Source: Planctomycetota bacterium
GTDB lineage: Bacteria; Planctomycetota; Phycisphaerae; UBA1845
Direction of reading: 5' to 3'
Assembly: GCA_022563615.1 (NCBI GenBank)
Contig: JADFMZ010000010.1
Location: 1-20,911 of the forward strand
Length of the DNA stretch: 20,911 bases
Shown piece after piece: positions 14,778 through 20,911 of this stretch. Position numbers and translations under genes: made by a program. Within the stretch, counting starts at the first letter, position 1, and the number at the start of each line of letters is the position of its first letter. The notes below the pieces were generated by a model, which had not been told where the DNA came from, searched no databases, and worked only from the letters and a program-made list of their open reading frames with translations.

Positions 14778-14809
14778 ATGTCTTTGCCCGGAAAGAGGGG
14801 TGAACTGCG

Positions 14810-14923
14810 ATGAAAGTACGATCGAGTGTGCGAAGGATTTGCGAGAACTGCAAGATCATCAAGCGCAAGGGCGTGGTTCGGGTGATTTGTACGAATCCCC
14901 GGCATAAGCAGCGTCAGGGATAG
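14810..14923 (+). CDS. rpmJ: 50S ribosomal protein L36
   Basis: A 37-residue frame, MKVRSSVRRICENCKIIKRK followed by GVVRVICTNPRHKQRQG, is unmistakably L36. The zinc ribbon is C11-x2-C14, C27 and H32, so this is the zinc-binding form. L36 completes the 50S subunit. The ATG has a weak GGGGTGAACTGCG upstream. It lies between map and rpsM, the usual place, but infA, which commonly precedes it, is absent: only 32 bp separate it from map. Confidence 0.95.
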   Translation: MKVRSSVRRICENCKIIKRKGVVRVICTNPRHKQRQG

Positions 14924-14934
14924 GAGAGCGTTTC

Positions 14935-15318
14935 ATGCCACGCATTGCCGGTATTGACATCCCGAGCAACAAGCGAATCGAGTACTCGCTTCGCTATATC
15001 TATGGCATCGGGCCGAAGCTCGCGCTGGACGTTCTGAAGGACGCACAGATCGAGGTCGGTATGCAGGCCAAAGACCTTACTGAGGAGCAGGTCACCCAGA
15101 TTGCTTCGGTGATCGACCGGAACTATCAGGTGGAAGGACAGCTTCGGCGGACGGTTCAGTCGAACATCGCCCGCCTGAAGGACATCCGGTGTTACCGTGG
15201 GATGCGCCATCGGGCGCATCTTCCGGTGCGAGGGCAGCGGACGCGTACGAATGCTCGCACGCGGAAGGGCCCTCGAAAGACTGTGGCTGGAAAGAAGGGC
15301 GTCAAGGAGATGCGCTAA
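14935..15318 (+). CDS. rpsM: 30S ribosomal protein S13
   Basis: S13 (127 residues) lies in the 30S head and bridges to L5 and the P-site tRNA. It starts MPRIAGIDIPSNKRIEYSLRYIYGIG and ends with RCYRGMRHRAHLPVRGQRTRTNARTRKGPRKTVAGKKG, standard for the family. The ATG follows GGAGAGCG, and the rpmJ stop is 11 nt upstream. It is the first gene of the alpha group, and the next start is only 11 nt after its stop. Confidence 0.97.
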   Translation: MPRIAGIDIPSNKRIEYSLRYIYGIGPKLALDVLKDAQIEVGMQAKDLTEEQVTQIASVIDRNYQVEGQLRRTVQSNIARLKDIRCYRGMRHRAHLPVRGQRTRTNARTRKGPRKTVAGKKGVKEMR

Positions 15319-15329
15319 AGGAGCGATTC

Positions 15330-15716
15330 GTGGCGAAACGATCGGGCAGCAAGCGAAAAAGGCGGCGTAGCGTGGCGCGTGGGATCGCGCACATCAAAGC
15401 GTCGTTCAACAATACGTTAATCACGATTACGGATATGAACGGGGACGTGCTGTGCAAAGCGTCAGCCGGTACTGTCGGCTTCAAGGGAACGCGCAAGAGT
15501 ACGCCGTTCGCCGCGCAGCGGGCGGTCGAGCAAGCGGCTCATGCAGCCAGGCGCTTCGGACTGCAAGAGGTGGAGGTTCATGTGAACGGGCCGGGCAGCG
15601 GGCGAGATGCCGCGATCACGGCGCTGCAGTCCTCGGGATTGCGGGTTCATTCGATTGAGGACGTCACGCCGCTACCTCACAACGGGTGTCGCCCGAAGAA
15701 ACGGCGGCGGGTGTAG
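15330..15716 (+). CDS. rpsK: 30S ribosomal protein S11
   Basis: S11 (128 residues) contacts the mRNA in the platform near the E site. The product has the basic start AKRSGSKRKRRRSVARGIAHIKASFNNTLITITD, then SAGTVGFKGTRKSTPFAAQ and the ending VNGPGSGRDAAITALQSSGLRVHSIEDVTPLPHNGCRPKKRRRV. GTG at 15330 is chosen: AAAGGAG at 15317-15323 lies six bases upstream, the best ribosome binding site in the alpha group. The frame is open much further upstream inside rpsM, without homology. Confidence 0.96.
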   Translation: MAKRSGSKRKRRRSVARGIAHIKASFNNTLITITDMNGDVLCKASAGTVGFKGTRKSTPFAAQRAVEQAAHAARRFGLQEVEVHVNGPGSGRDAAITALQSSGLRVHSIEDVTPLPHNGCRPKKRRRV

Positions 15717-15743
15717 ATTTTCACAGTTTAGCGGGATCGTTGT

Positions 15744-16373
15744 ATGGGACGCTATATTGGACCAGTTTGCCGGCTCTGCCGTCGTGAGGGCATCAAGTTG
15801 ATGCTCAAGGGCGTGCGGTGTGAGACGGGTAAATGTGCTATGGAACGCCAGTGGCGCAGCAAGCCTCCGGGCATGCACACGTGGCGGCGCCGCAAGACCA
15901 CCGACTACGCAGTGCGCTTGCGTGAAAAACAGAAGGTCAAGCGTTATTACGGTGTGTTGGAGCGCCAGTTCCTGATCTACTTCCGAATGGCGGAACGGGC
16001 CAGAACCAATACTGGCCAGGCCTTGCTGAGCCTATTGGAGCGTCGTTTGGACAACGTCGTGTGGAAGCTCGGTTTCGCCCCGTCGCATCGAGCGGCGAGG
16101 CAGGCGATCGGGCATGGCCACATTTACGTCAATGGTCGGCGGCTGAACCGTCCCAGCTATCTGGTGCAAAAAAGCGATCGGATCGGCGTCAAGCCCTCCG
16201 ACCGAAGTCGACAGTTCATCCGTCATGTGGTGGGTGAAGGGGAGGTGTCGCTCCAATCGTGGTTGCAGTTGGATGCGAAGAGCCTGGAAGCCGTCGTCGT
16301 CGCCATGCCGACGCGCGAGGATGTCCAGATTCCGGTGGAAGAGCAACTGATTATCGAAATGTGCAGTCGCTAG
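15744..16373 (+). CDS. rpsD: 30S ribosomal protein S4, zinc-binding form
   Basis: S4 (209 residues) is a primary 16S rRNA binder and, in E. coli, the repressor of the alpha operon. The N-terminus keeps the zinc knuckle C9-x2-C12 and C26-x4-C31. It continues with MHTWRRRKTTDYAVRLREKQKVKRYYGVLERQF and then the S4-type RNA-binding domain with LLERRLDNVVWKLGFAPSHRAARQAIGHGHIYVNGRRLNRPSYLV. Combined with the zinc-type S14 and L36, this suggests a zinc-dependent ribosomal protein set, at least at this locus. Confidence 0.96.
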   Translation: MGRYIGPVCRLCRREGIKLMLKGVRCETGKCAMERQWRSKPPGMHTWRRRKTTDYAVRLREKQKVKRYYGVLERQFLIYFRMAERARTNTGQALLSLLERRLDNVVWKLGFAPSHRAARQAIGHGHIYVNGRRLNRPSYLVQKSDRIGVKPSDRSRQFIRHVVGEGEVSLQSWLQLDAKSLEAVVVAMPTREDVQIPVEEQLIIEMCSR

Positions 16374-16410
16374 CAGGCGTACTGAAGGATTCATTGGAGC
16401 CGGAGCCCGG

Positions 16411-16458
16411 CGCCTACTGGAGGCGTGGAAGCTGCGGCTCGGCGGGTATAGCGCCCGC
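16411..16458 (+). other. rpsD-rpoA spacer hairpins
   Basis: In the 119-bp spacer two 5-bp stems are visible: cgcct (16411-16415) with aggcg (16421-16425), and gcggg (16442-16446) with cccgc (16454-16458). Neither has a T-tract. A strong GGAGG (16480-16484) for rpoA follows. They may be remnants of small palindromic repeats or simple leader structure. Confidence 0.3.
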
Positions 16459-16492
16459 AGACCCTGGTTGAACTTGGCTGGAGGTTAGCCCG

Positions 16493-17677
16493 ATGCGCAT
16501 CAGGTGGCGAGGATTGGAATTACCAAGCCGCGTTCTTCGCGACGAGACCGTCAGCACGGACTCTTATGGACGGTTCCGAATCGAACCCTTTGAGCAGGGA
16601 TTCGGCACGACGATTGGGAACTCGCTACGGCGGGTGCTGCTGTCGAGTCTAGAGGGTGCGGCGGTGACGACGGTCAAGATCGATGGTGTTGCTCACGAGT
16701 TCACCTCCATCGAAGGCGTCATCGAGGACGTCACCGACATTATCCTGAACATCAAAGGCATCGTGCTGAGGATGGACGACGCCGAAAACAAGCGCATGAC
16801 TCTGAGCCGGACCAAGGCTGGAGTGGTCAAGGCCGGCGATATTGAAACGGATCCAGCCGTCACCATCGTCAATCCGGATCATGTGATCGCCACGATCACG
16901 GAAGACGTCGCGTTCAACGTTGAAATGACGGTGCAGAGCGGGCGCGGATACACGCCTGCGGTGGAGAACCGGCGTCCCGAGCAGGAGGTGGGGCTGATTC
17001 CGGTCGATTCCATCTTTTCTCCGGTGTTGCGTGTTCGGTATCGGACGGAGGCGATGCGGGTAGGGCAGCGAACCAACTACGACCGTTTGATTTTGGAAGT
17101 GTGGACCAAGGGTACTGTACTTCCCGAAGACGCCCTGGTTGAGGCGGGGATGATCCTGCGGAAACATCTGAACCCGTTTGTCATGTATCACGAGTTGGGT
17201 TCAGACCGGGTTTCCACGACTCTGCCGGTGCCGGAACCCACCCCGGTGGTGCAGCCGACCGTTGAGGAACATTTGGATCGTTCGGTTTCGGTGCTGAATC
17301 TGTCGGTGCGCGCCAGCAACTGCATGGAAATGGCGAATATTACGACGCTTCGCGAACTCGTACAGATTTCCGAGGCCGATCTGCTCCGGTTCCGCAGCTT
17401 CGGCAAGACCTCGCTGCATGAGGTGCAGCGCAAGCTTTCGGATTGCGGACTATCCCTCGGGATGAATCTTGAAGACGAAACCGGCTCCGGCGACGCTCTC
17501 GGTGGGGTGCAGGGTGCGAACGAAGCCTCGGGCGACGCTCTCGGTGGGGTGCAGGGCGCGAACGAAGCCTCGGGCGAGGAGGAGGACGATTCGGAAACCT
17601 CCAATGAGGCGCAGCCGTCGGGCGGCGCTGTAGATTCTAGTGCGGGTCCAAAAGAAGTTATTACGTTGGGAGAGTGA
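16493..17677 (+). CDS. rpoA: DNA-directed RNA polymerase subunit alpha, with extended C-terminal tail
   Basis: Alpha subunit of RNA polymerase, 394 residues against 329 in E. coli. The N-terminal assembly domain is clear: FRIEPFEQGFGTTIGNSLRRVLLSSLEG at 28-55, then the insertion domain and NYDRLILEVWTKGTVLPEDAL. After a proline-rich linker (about 244-256) the C-terminal domain (about 265-326) keeps R273, N276 and C277 (E. coli R265, N268, C269) and G304, S307 and E310. It has Phe303 for Leu295 and Thr306 for Lys298. About 68 residues then form an acidic, low-complexity tail with a 14-residue unit repeated twice (333-360). The start has GGAGG eight bases upstream. Family identity is certain. 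Confidence 0.97.
   Translation: MRIRWRGLELPSRVLRDETVSTDSYGRFRIEPFEQGFGTTIGNSLRRVLLSSLEGAAVTTVKIDGVAHEFTSIEGVIEDVTDIILNIKGIVLRMDDAENKRMTLSRTKAGVVKAGDIETDPAVTIVNPDHVIATITEDVAFNVEMTVQSGRGYTPAVENRRPEQEVGLIPVDSIFSPVLRVRYRTEAMRVGQRTNYDRLILEVWTKGTVLPEDALVEAGMILRKHLNPFVMYHELGSDRVSTTLPVPEPTPVVQPTVEEHLDRSVSVLNLSVRASNCMEMANITTLRELVQISEADLLRFRSFGKTSLHEVQRKLSDCGLSLGMNLEDETGSGDALGGVQGANEASGDALGGVQGANEASGEEEDDSETSNEAQPSGGAVDSSAGPKEVITLGE
17489..17572 (+). repeat. 42-bp in-frame tandem duplication in rpoA
   Basis: Units 17489-17530 and 17531-17572 differ at one base (T at 17515, C at 17557, a silent Gly codon change). Each encodes GDALGGVQGANEAS. It lies downstream of the alpha C-terminal domain in an acidic tail. 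Confidence 0.95.
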
Positions 17678-17722
17678 GACGATCGGGCCGGCGCCTGCGG
17701 AAGATTGCAACGGGAAACACCG

Positions 17723-18493
17723 ATGAGACATCGCATCCATCACAAGAAACTGAACCGTACATCTGAGCATCGCGCAGCCTTGCATCGTCAACTGGCCCAA
17801 AGCCTGTTCGAACACGGGCAGGTCAAAACGACGCTTCCCAAGGCCAAGGATGTGCAGCCGTTCTGTGAAAAGATCATTACCCTGGCGGTAAAGGTTCGCA
17901 AGCGCAGCGCGGCGGCGGACCAGGCGGGCGCCCTGTCAGCGCGGCGCCGCATTTACCGCATGTTGGGCGATCGCTGCATGATTCCGGCGGAGCATCAAGG
18001 GGCCTACGATGCGATGTCGGATGCGGCTCGCGCCAAGACGCTTCGGATGGCCAGTGGTAGGCGATATCGCACCGGAGAGCCCAAGGGGCGTCTGGCGTTT
18101 ACGGCTGAGTCGGTCATGCATCGTCTCATCGAAAAGATCGCGCCGAAGTTTGAAGACCGGCCTGGAGGCTATACTCGTGTCATCCGGCTAGCCAAGCCAC
18201 GACTCGGCGACAACGCGGCGCGGGCGGTCTTGCAGCTTGTCGGCGACGAGGCTTCACCCGGTCCTCTGACCAAACCCGCCGCTTCCGCTCGCCGTCGGCG
18301 GGCCGGTGCGAGGTATGCTTTTGCGATTCAAGAGGCTAAGAGCTGGGGCGCAAAGGGGCGATCCTCCCGCGGAGACGGTCAGAGCAAAGCTGCCGAGGCT
18401 GGAACAAAGGATGCGGTAGCGGATCCGGCGCCGCCGGACGACGCTACGGCTACCAAGACCGCCTCGGATGTGGACAAGCCCAAGAACACCTAA
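17723..18493 (+). CDS. rplQ: 50S ribosomal protein L17, enlarged
   Basis: L17 lies near the tunnel exit. The N-terminus (MRHRIHHKKLNRTSEHRAALHRQLAQSLFEHGQVKTTLPKAK) and the RPGGYTRVIRLAKPRLGDNA element (146-165) are family signatures. Between them an insertion of about 50 residues (roughly 66-130, with MLGDRCMIPAEHQGAYDAMS and SGRRYRTGEPKGRLAF) enlarges the protein. I recall the same insert from planctomycete L17, so it is a lineage marker. After LVGDE a basic then Ala/Asp-rich tail of about 80 residues (to 256) follows. The ATG at 17723 is preferred over TTG 17705; GGGA lies eight bases upstream. Last gene of the superoperon. Confidence 0.93.
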   Translation: MRHRIHHKKLNRTSEHRAALHRQLAQSLFEHGQVKTTLPKAKDVQPFCEKIITLAVKVRKRSAAADQAGALSARRRIYRMLGDRCMIPAEHQGAYDAMSDAARAKTLRMASGRRYRTGEPKGRLAFTAESVMHRLIEKIAPKFEDRPGGYTRVIRLAKPRLGDNAARAVLQLVGDEASPGPLTKPAASARRRRAGARYAFAIQEAKSWGAKGRSSRGDGQSKAAEAGTKDAVADPAPPDDATATKTASDVDKPKNT

Positions 18494-18690
18494 GAGCATG
18501 ACCCTCCAGGATCAAGGGCGCGGTGAGGGGATCAGGCGCTCTGGTCCATCTATCGTGCAGGCGGTCCAAGACCCCGAGGGATTGCGTCAGCGCCAAACCT
18601 GCGAATTATCTTAGTTGGGGCGATGCGCCTTAGCCGGCGTTTGACACATCCCCGATCATCGGAATGGGTGAATCGGAACGAGGACGGCTC
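18494..18690 (+). other. 197-bp spacer after the superoperon
   Basis: I see no strong intrinsic terminator here. A consensus TTGACA at 18641-18646 could be a -35 for the downstream gene, but no acceptable -10 lies 16-18 bases away. A short palindrome, ggcg-atg-cgcc, is centred near 18624. The end of the ribosomal transcript is therefore unresolved. Confidence 0.4.
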
Positions 18691-19125
18691 ATGTCGCGTG
18701 ACTCTGACTGCGTGTTTTGCAAAATCGTTGCCGGCGAGATTCCCGCTCAGGTCATCTATAAGAACGAGTTCATACTGGCGTTCCTGGACACGGGTCCGCT
18801 GGCTGACGGCCACCTGCTGGTCATTCCCAGAGAACACTTTGCGCTGATGACCGATCTATCGTCGGACCAGGTCGGGCGCCTGACTGGCATTCTTCCGAAG
18901 CTCGGGCGAGCGCTCCTGAACGTCGCCGGCGCGGAGGGATTCAACGTCCTTCTAAACCAGGGCCCTTCGGCCGGCCAGGTCGTGCCTCACCTTCATTTTC
19001 ATCTGATTCCGCGTCGATCCGAGGACGGTCTCGGGTATCGGTGGAAGGCGGGCACCTACGCGAAGGGGCGTGCGGGCGTGATTGCCGCCGCCTATCAGCA
19101 AGCCTTGTCAAAGCCATCGTCTTAG
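18691..19125 (+). CDS. HIT-family (HinT-like) nucleotide hydrolase/phosphoramidase
   Basis: This 144-residue protein has the histidine-triad active site H100-L-H102-F-H104 followed by LIPR, and an N-terminal C7-x2-C10 (CVFCKI) with H49 (PREHF), the likely zinc site of HinT-type proteins. The core VYKNEFILAFLD-like strand, GHLLVIPREH and FNVLLNQGPSAGQVVPHLHFHLIPR all fit. HIT proteins hydrolyse nucleoside phosphoramidates or dinucleotides; the physiological substrate is not inferable. Start chosen at ATG 18691, with AGGA seven bases upstream, over ATG 18664. It may be cotranscribed with rplQ. Confidence 0.92.
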   Translation: MSRDSDCVFCKIVAGEIPAQVIYKNEFILAFLDTGPLADGHLLVIPREHFALMTDLSSDQVGRLTGILPKLGRALLNVAGAEGFNVLLNQGPSAGQVVPHLHFHLIPRRSEDGLGYRWKAGTYAKGRAGVIAAAYQQALSKPSS

Positions 19126-19149
19126 AATCGTCGCCGGCTGGAATCACAC

Positions 19150-19168
19150 CCTCGGCGTTTCGTTGAGG
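19150..19168. terminator. Weak hairpin between convergent genes
   Basis: cctcggcg (19150-19157) can pair with cgttgagg (19161-19168) over a TTT loop, eight pairs including two G-U on the + strand. It lies in the 51-bp gap between the HIT gene and the oppositely oriented gene. No T-tract follows on either side, so terminator function is only a positional guess. Confidence 0.25.
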
Positions 19169-19176
19169 CTGGGCTC

Positions 19177-20880
19177 TTAGGCCAAAGCGGGCTTCCTTAC
19201 GCTCAAGTAGCGGCGTGCGGACTTGACGCCTTCGGCGTTGGCGGCAAAACGATGCCCGAGGATGTCGCCGAGGACGGTGGCAGCCAGACGAACATGCGGG
19301 CCGTTTCGAGACAACACTTCAGTCACCAGGGGGAGTCCTTCGTCGCTGTCCAACCGGCCCAGAGCGCCGGCGGCGCGCAACGCAACCGCCTTGTCCGGGT
19401 CGGAAAGGAGTTGCTCGAGCAAAGAGGTCGCTTCGCCCATCCGTAGCGCGCCGGCGGCTATTGCTGCCCGCTCGCGTACCGGGGCCTCCCGATCGCGCAA
19501 CAATCTCAGAAGCGCCACGCGGGTTGATTTGGACGCGATCTTCATCACCACGTTCACCACAGCCAGGCGCACCTTGGGGTCTTCCGAGGCGGACAGGGCG
19601 ACGACCGTTCGTTCCGCCTCGATCGGCACGTGTCGCATGGCGCCGATCGCCGAGAGAGTGTCCAGGGGGTTTTCCGGTTCACGTTTGGCGAGTACACTGT
19701 TTTTCAACAGGGGCGCGCGCACCGGATCTCCGACCACCCGAGTGTTGCCGACAGGTGCGGGCGTCTGATCCAGTTCTCCGATGGGTCTGACCTCCATCGT
19801 CTTGTGGGCCTCGCTTTCAAGGATGCGTTGATCGAGGCGGACGCCGGCGCGATAGAGATGGGCGTTGTGCTGTCGGCACCAGGCAATGGTTGCCCGCACC
19901 CAGAAGTCTCGCGTTCCGTTGCGCATTCGGATATGGATGATTTCTCCCCGGTACAGGGGATGGGTGCTGTAGATGCACAATCCGGACCGGGAGATGTCAC
20001 ACACGGGGGCTACGAATTCATTCGGGGCTGCCCCCACATGGTGCAATCGCCCGGCATAGACGCATGTGACCGTAACGTTGTCGTCGCATTCGAAACGCTT
20101 CGCGCGATCGCCGAACATTTTCGGCGGTGTCGGTGTCGGGCGGTGCTCATGGCGCGAGGATAATTCGTCCTGGGTTGCGTCGTTCTCGATTTGGGTCAGC
20201 GGCACACCGCCAAGCCAACGGCGCTCAAACAGATCGCACCAGCAACCAAGCAAGTCGGCGTCGAACTGTCGGCCGGCTTGCGCGCGCATGGCTCTGGTCG
20301 CCTCCGGCGCCGAGAAGGGTTTGCGTTCCACGCGATGACCGATCATCGCGTGGAACGAATCCACGATCGTCAGAATCCTACTTCCGGTGGACAATTGCGA
20401 CCCGTGGATCCCCAAAGGATAACCGCGCCCGTCGATCCGTTCGTGATGTTGAAGAATCATTCGGCGGACCTCCGGGCTAGCCCCCGGATGATCGCCGAGG
20501 AGGCGCACGGATTCTATCGGATGCTGCTGAATCAGGTGCGTCTCGGCGGGCGTGAGCGCTGTCGGTTTGTTGATGATGTCGGCGTCGATGGCCAGCTCGG
20601 CGATGGCCGTTACCCCTAATACAACCGCAAGTCTTCTCAGAGCGAACCGATACGCACGGCCAATATCCATTCTTTGATGGACATACTGCTCGGATACAGC
20701 ATAGACGAGGGCACCATACCTCGCGAAACCTATGAAGGACGTGATGACCAACATTACGAGGAATCCGATCACGTACACCATCAGGTACTGTTCGGCGAAA
20801 ATGATCAGGTCGTCTGTGGTCTGTTCGAGCGCTGCTTCCGTGAAGCCTAAGTTGTCACCAATACGTTGTAGCTCGGCCAT
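19177..20880 (-). CDS. Membrane-anchored degenerate HD-GYP / PilZ / HEAT-repeat protein
   Basis: At least 567 residues; the frame stays open past the ATG at 20880 to the window edge, so the true start may lie outside. Domains in order: a membrane segment at about 31-62 (YLMVYVIGFLVMLVITSFIG), then a basic stretch. At about 96-220 is an HD-GYP-like part keeping H120 (QQHPIESVRLL), HHE 145-147, DGRGYP 150-155 and D174. The HD dyad that should precede ADIINKP is missing (VTAIAELAID at 90-99). At about 258-350 is a PilZ-like domain with D295-x-S-x-x-G300 but only a weak RxxR (259-262) for RxxxR. HEAT repeats occupy about 415-545. Likely a c-di-GMP-related scaffold without phosphodiesterase activity. 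Function is inferred from domains only. Confidence 0.75.
   Translation of the reverse strand: MAELQRIGDNLGFTEAALEQTTDDLIIFAEQYLMVYVIGFLVMLVITSFIGFARYGALVYAVSEQYVHQRMDIGRAYRFALRRLAVVLGVTAIAELAIDADIINKPTALTPAETHLIQQHPIESVRLLGDHPGASPEVRRMILQHHERIDGRGYPLGIHGSQLSTGSRILTIVDSFHAMIGHRVERKPFSAPEATRAMRAQAGRQFDADLLGCWCDLFERRWLGGVPLTQIENDATQDELSSRHEHRPTPTPPKMFGDRAKRFECDDNVTVTCVYAGRLHHVGAAPNEFVAPVCDISRSGLCIYSTHPLYRGEIIHIRMRNGTRDFWVRATIAWCRQHNAHLYRAGVRLDQRILESEAHKTMEVRPIGELDQTPAPVGNTRVVGDPVRAPLLKNSVLAKREPENPLDTLSAIGAMRHVPIEAERTVVALSASEDPKVRLAVVNVVMKIASKSTRVALLRLLRDREAPVRERAAIAAGALRMGEATSLLEQLLSDPDKAVALRAAGALGRLDSDEGLPLVTEVLSRNGPHVRLAATVLGDILGHRFAANAEGVKSARRYLSVRKPALA
20324..20357. repeat. Perfect 15-bp inverted repeat inside the HD-GYP-like domain
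   Basis: cgttccacgcgatga (20324-20338) is the exact reverse complement of tcatcgcgtggaacg (20343-20357), with a 4-nt loop ccga. It lies within the coding sequence of the minus-strand gene and encodes FHAMIGHRVER, the segment that normally reads like F/YDAMTSxRPYR in HD-GYP domains. Confidence 0.95.
20586..20608 (-). repeat. 8-bp direct repeat at the position of the missing HD dyad
   Basis: cgatggcc occurs at 20586-20593 and 20601-20608, 15 bases apart, on either side of the point where the HDxGK segment of an HD-GYP domain would be expected. It may mark a recombination or slippage point, but a repeat of this length can be coincidental. Confidence 0.5.
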
Positions 20881-20911
20881 TGGCGTGGACAGGCCGACCC
20901 GTGTGAAAAAT

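Noticed and set aside
18641..18674. TTGACA upstream of the HIT gene as a promoter
   Set aside because: The -35 is perfect but no acceptable -10 occurs at 16-18 bases; the nearest TGAATC is about 22 bases away.
1..20911. CRISPR arrays, tRNA or rRNA genes, transposases, prophage genes
   Set aside because: I looked for regularly spaced direct repeats, cloverleaf-type sequences with CCA-adjacent ends and transposase motifs on both strands and saw none.

Overview
The window carries the 3' part of a str locus followed by a nearly complete S10-spc-alpha ribosomal protein superoperon, all on the + strand from position 1 to about 18490. After it comes a small HIT-family hydrolase gene (+), and then, on the opposite strand, a large multidomain membrane/c-di-GMP-type protein that runs to the right edge. 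The organism is a bacterium of moderately high G+C content. I infer Planctomycetota or a close relative from family-level features: L17 with a long internal insertion and a C-terminal extension, L23 with a THQS-type motif after VTEKG, L2 with AHPLGGGEGR in place of the usual DHPHGGGEGR, and an EF-G of the spirochaete/planctomycete/mitochondrial type. This comes from recalled family sequences, not from a search.

Layout. 1-2226: end of rpsG and fusA. 2227-2430: spacer with a nested hairpin, a good sigma70-type promoter and a 10-codon leader ORF; tuf is not here. 2431-8022: the S10 group (rpsJ, rplC, rplD, rplW, rplB, rpsS, rplV, rpsC, rplP, rpmC, rpsQ). 8084-13846: the spc group (rplN, rplX, rplE, rpsN, rpsH, rplF, rplR, rpsE, rplO, secY), without rpmD. 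13947-14923: map and rpmJ, without adk or infA. 14935-18493: the alpha group (rpsM, rpsK, rpsD, rpoA, rplQ). 18691-19125: HIT protein. 19177-20880 or beyond: minus-strand protein with an N-terminal membrane segment, an HD-GYP-like region lacking the HD dyad, a PilZ-like domain and HEAT repeats.

The ribosomal genes supply ribosomal subunits, EF-G serves translocation or recycling, SecY the Sec translocon, methionine aminopeptidase N-terminal maturation, and RpoA transcription. Gene order is conserved, but several spacers are unusually long (about 76-160 bp) and hold palindromes or short duplications. The most distinctive are a bipartite palindromic element between rpsS and rplV, a 15-bp tandem duplication at the end of rpsH and a duplicated 42-bp unit in the 3' end of rpoA.

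The best candidate for new biology is the minus-strand protein at the right edge. It looks like a catalytically dead HD-GYP-PilZ-HEAT protein. It has a possible fusion or deletion point where the HD dyad should be, and a perfect 15-bp inverted repeat lies exactly over another conserved HD-GYP motif.
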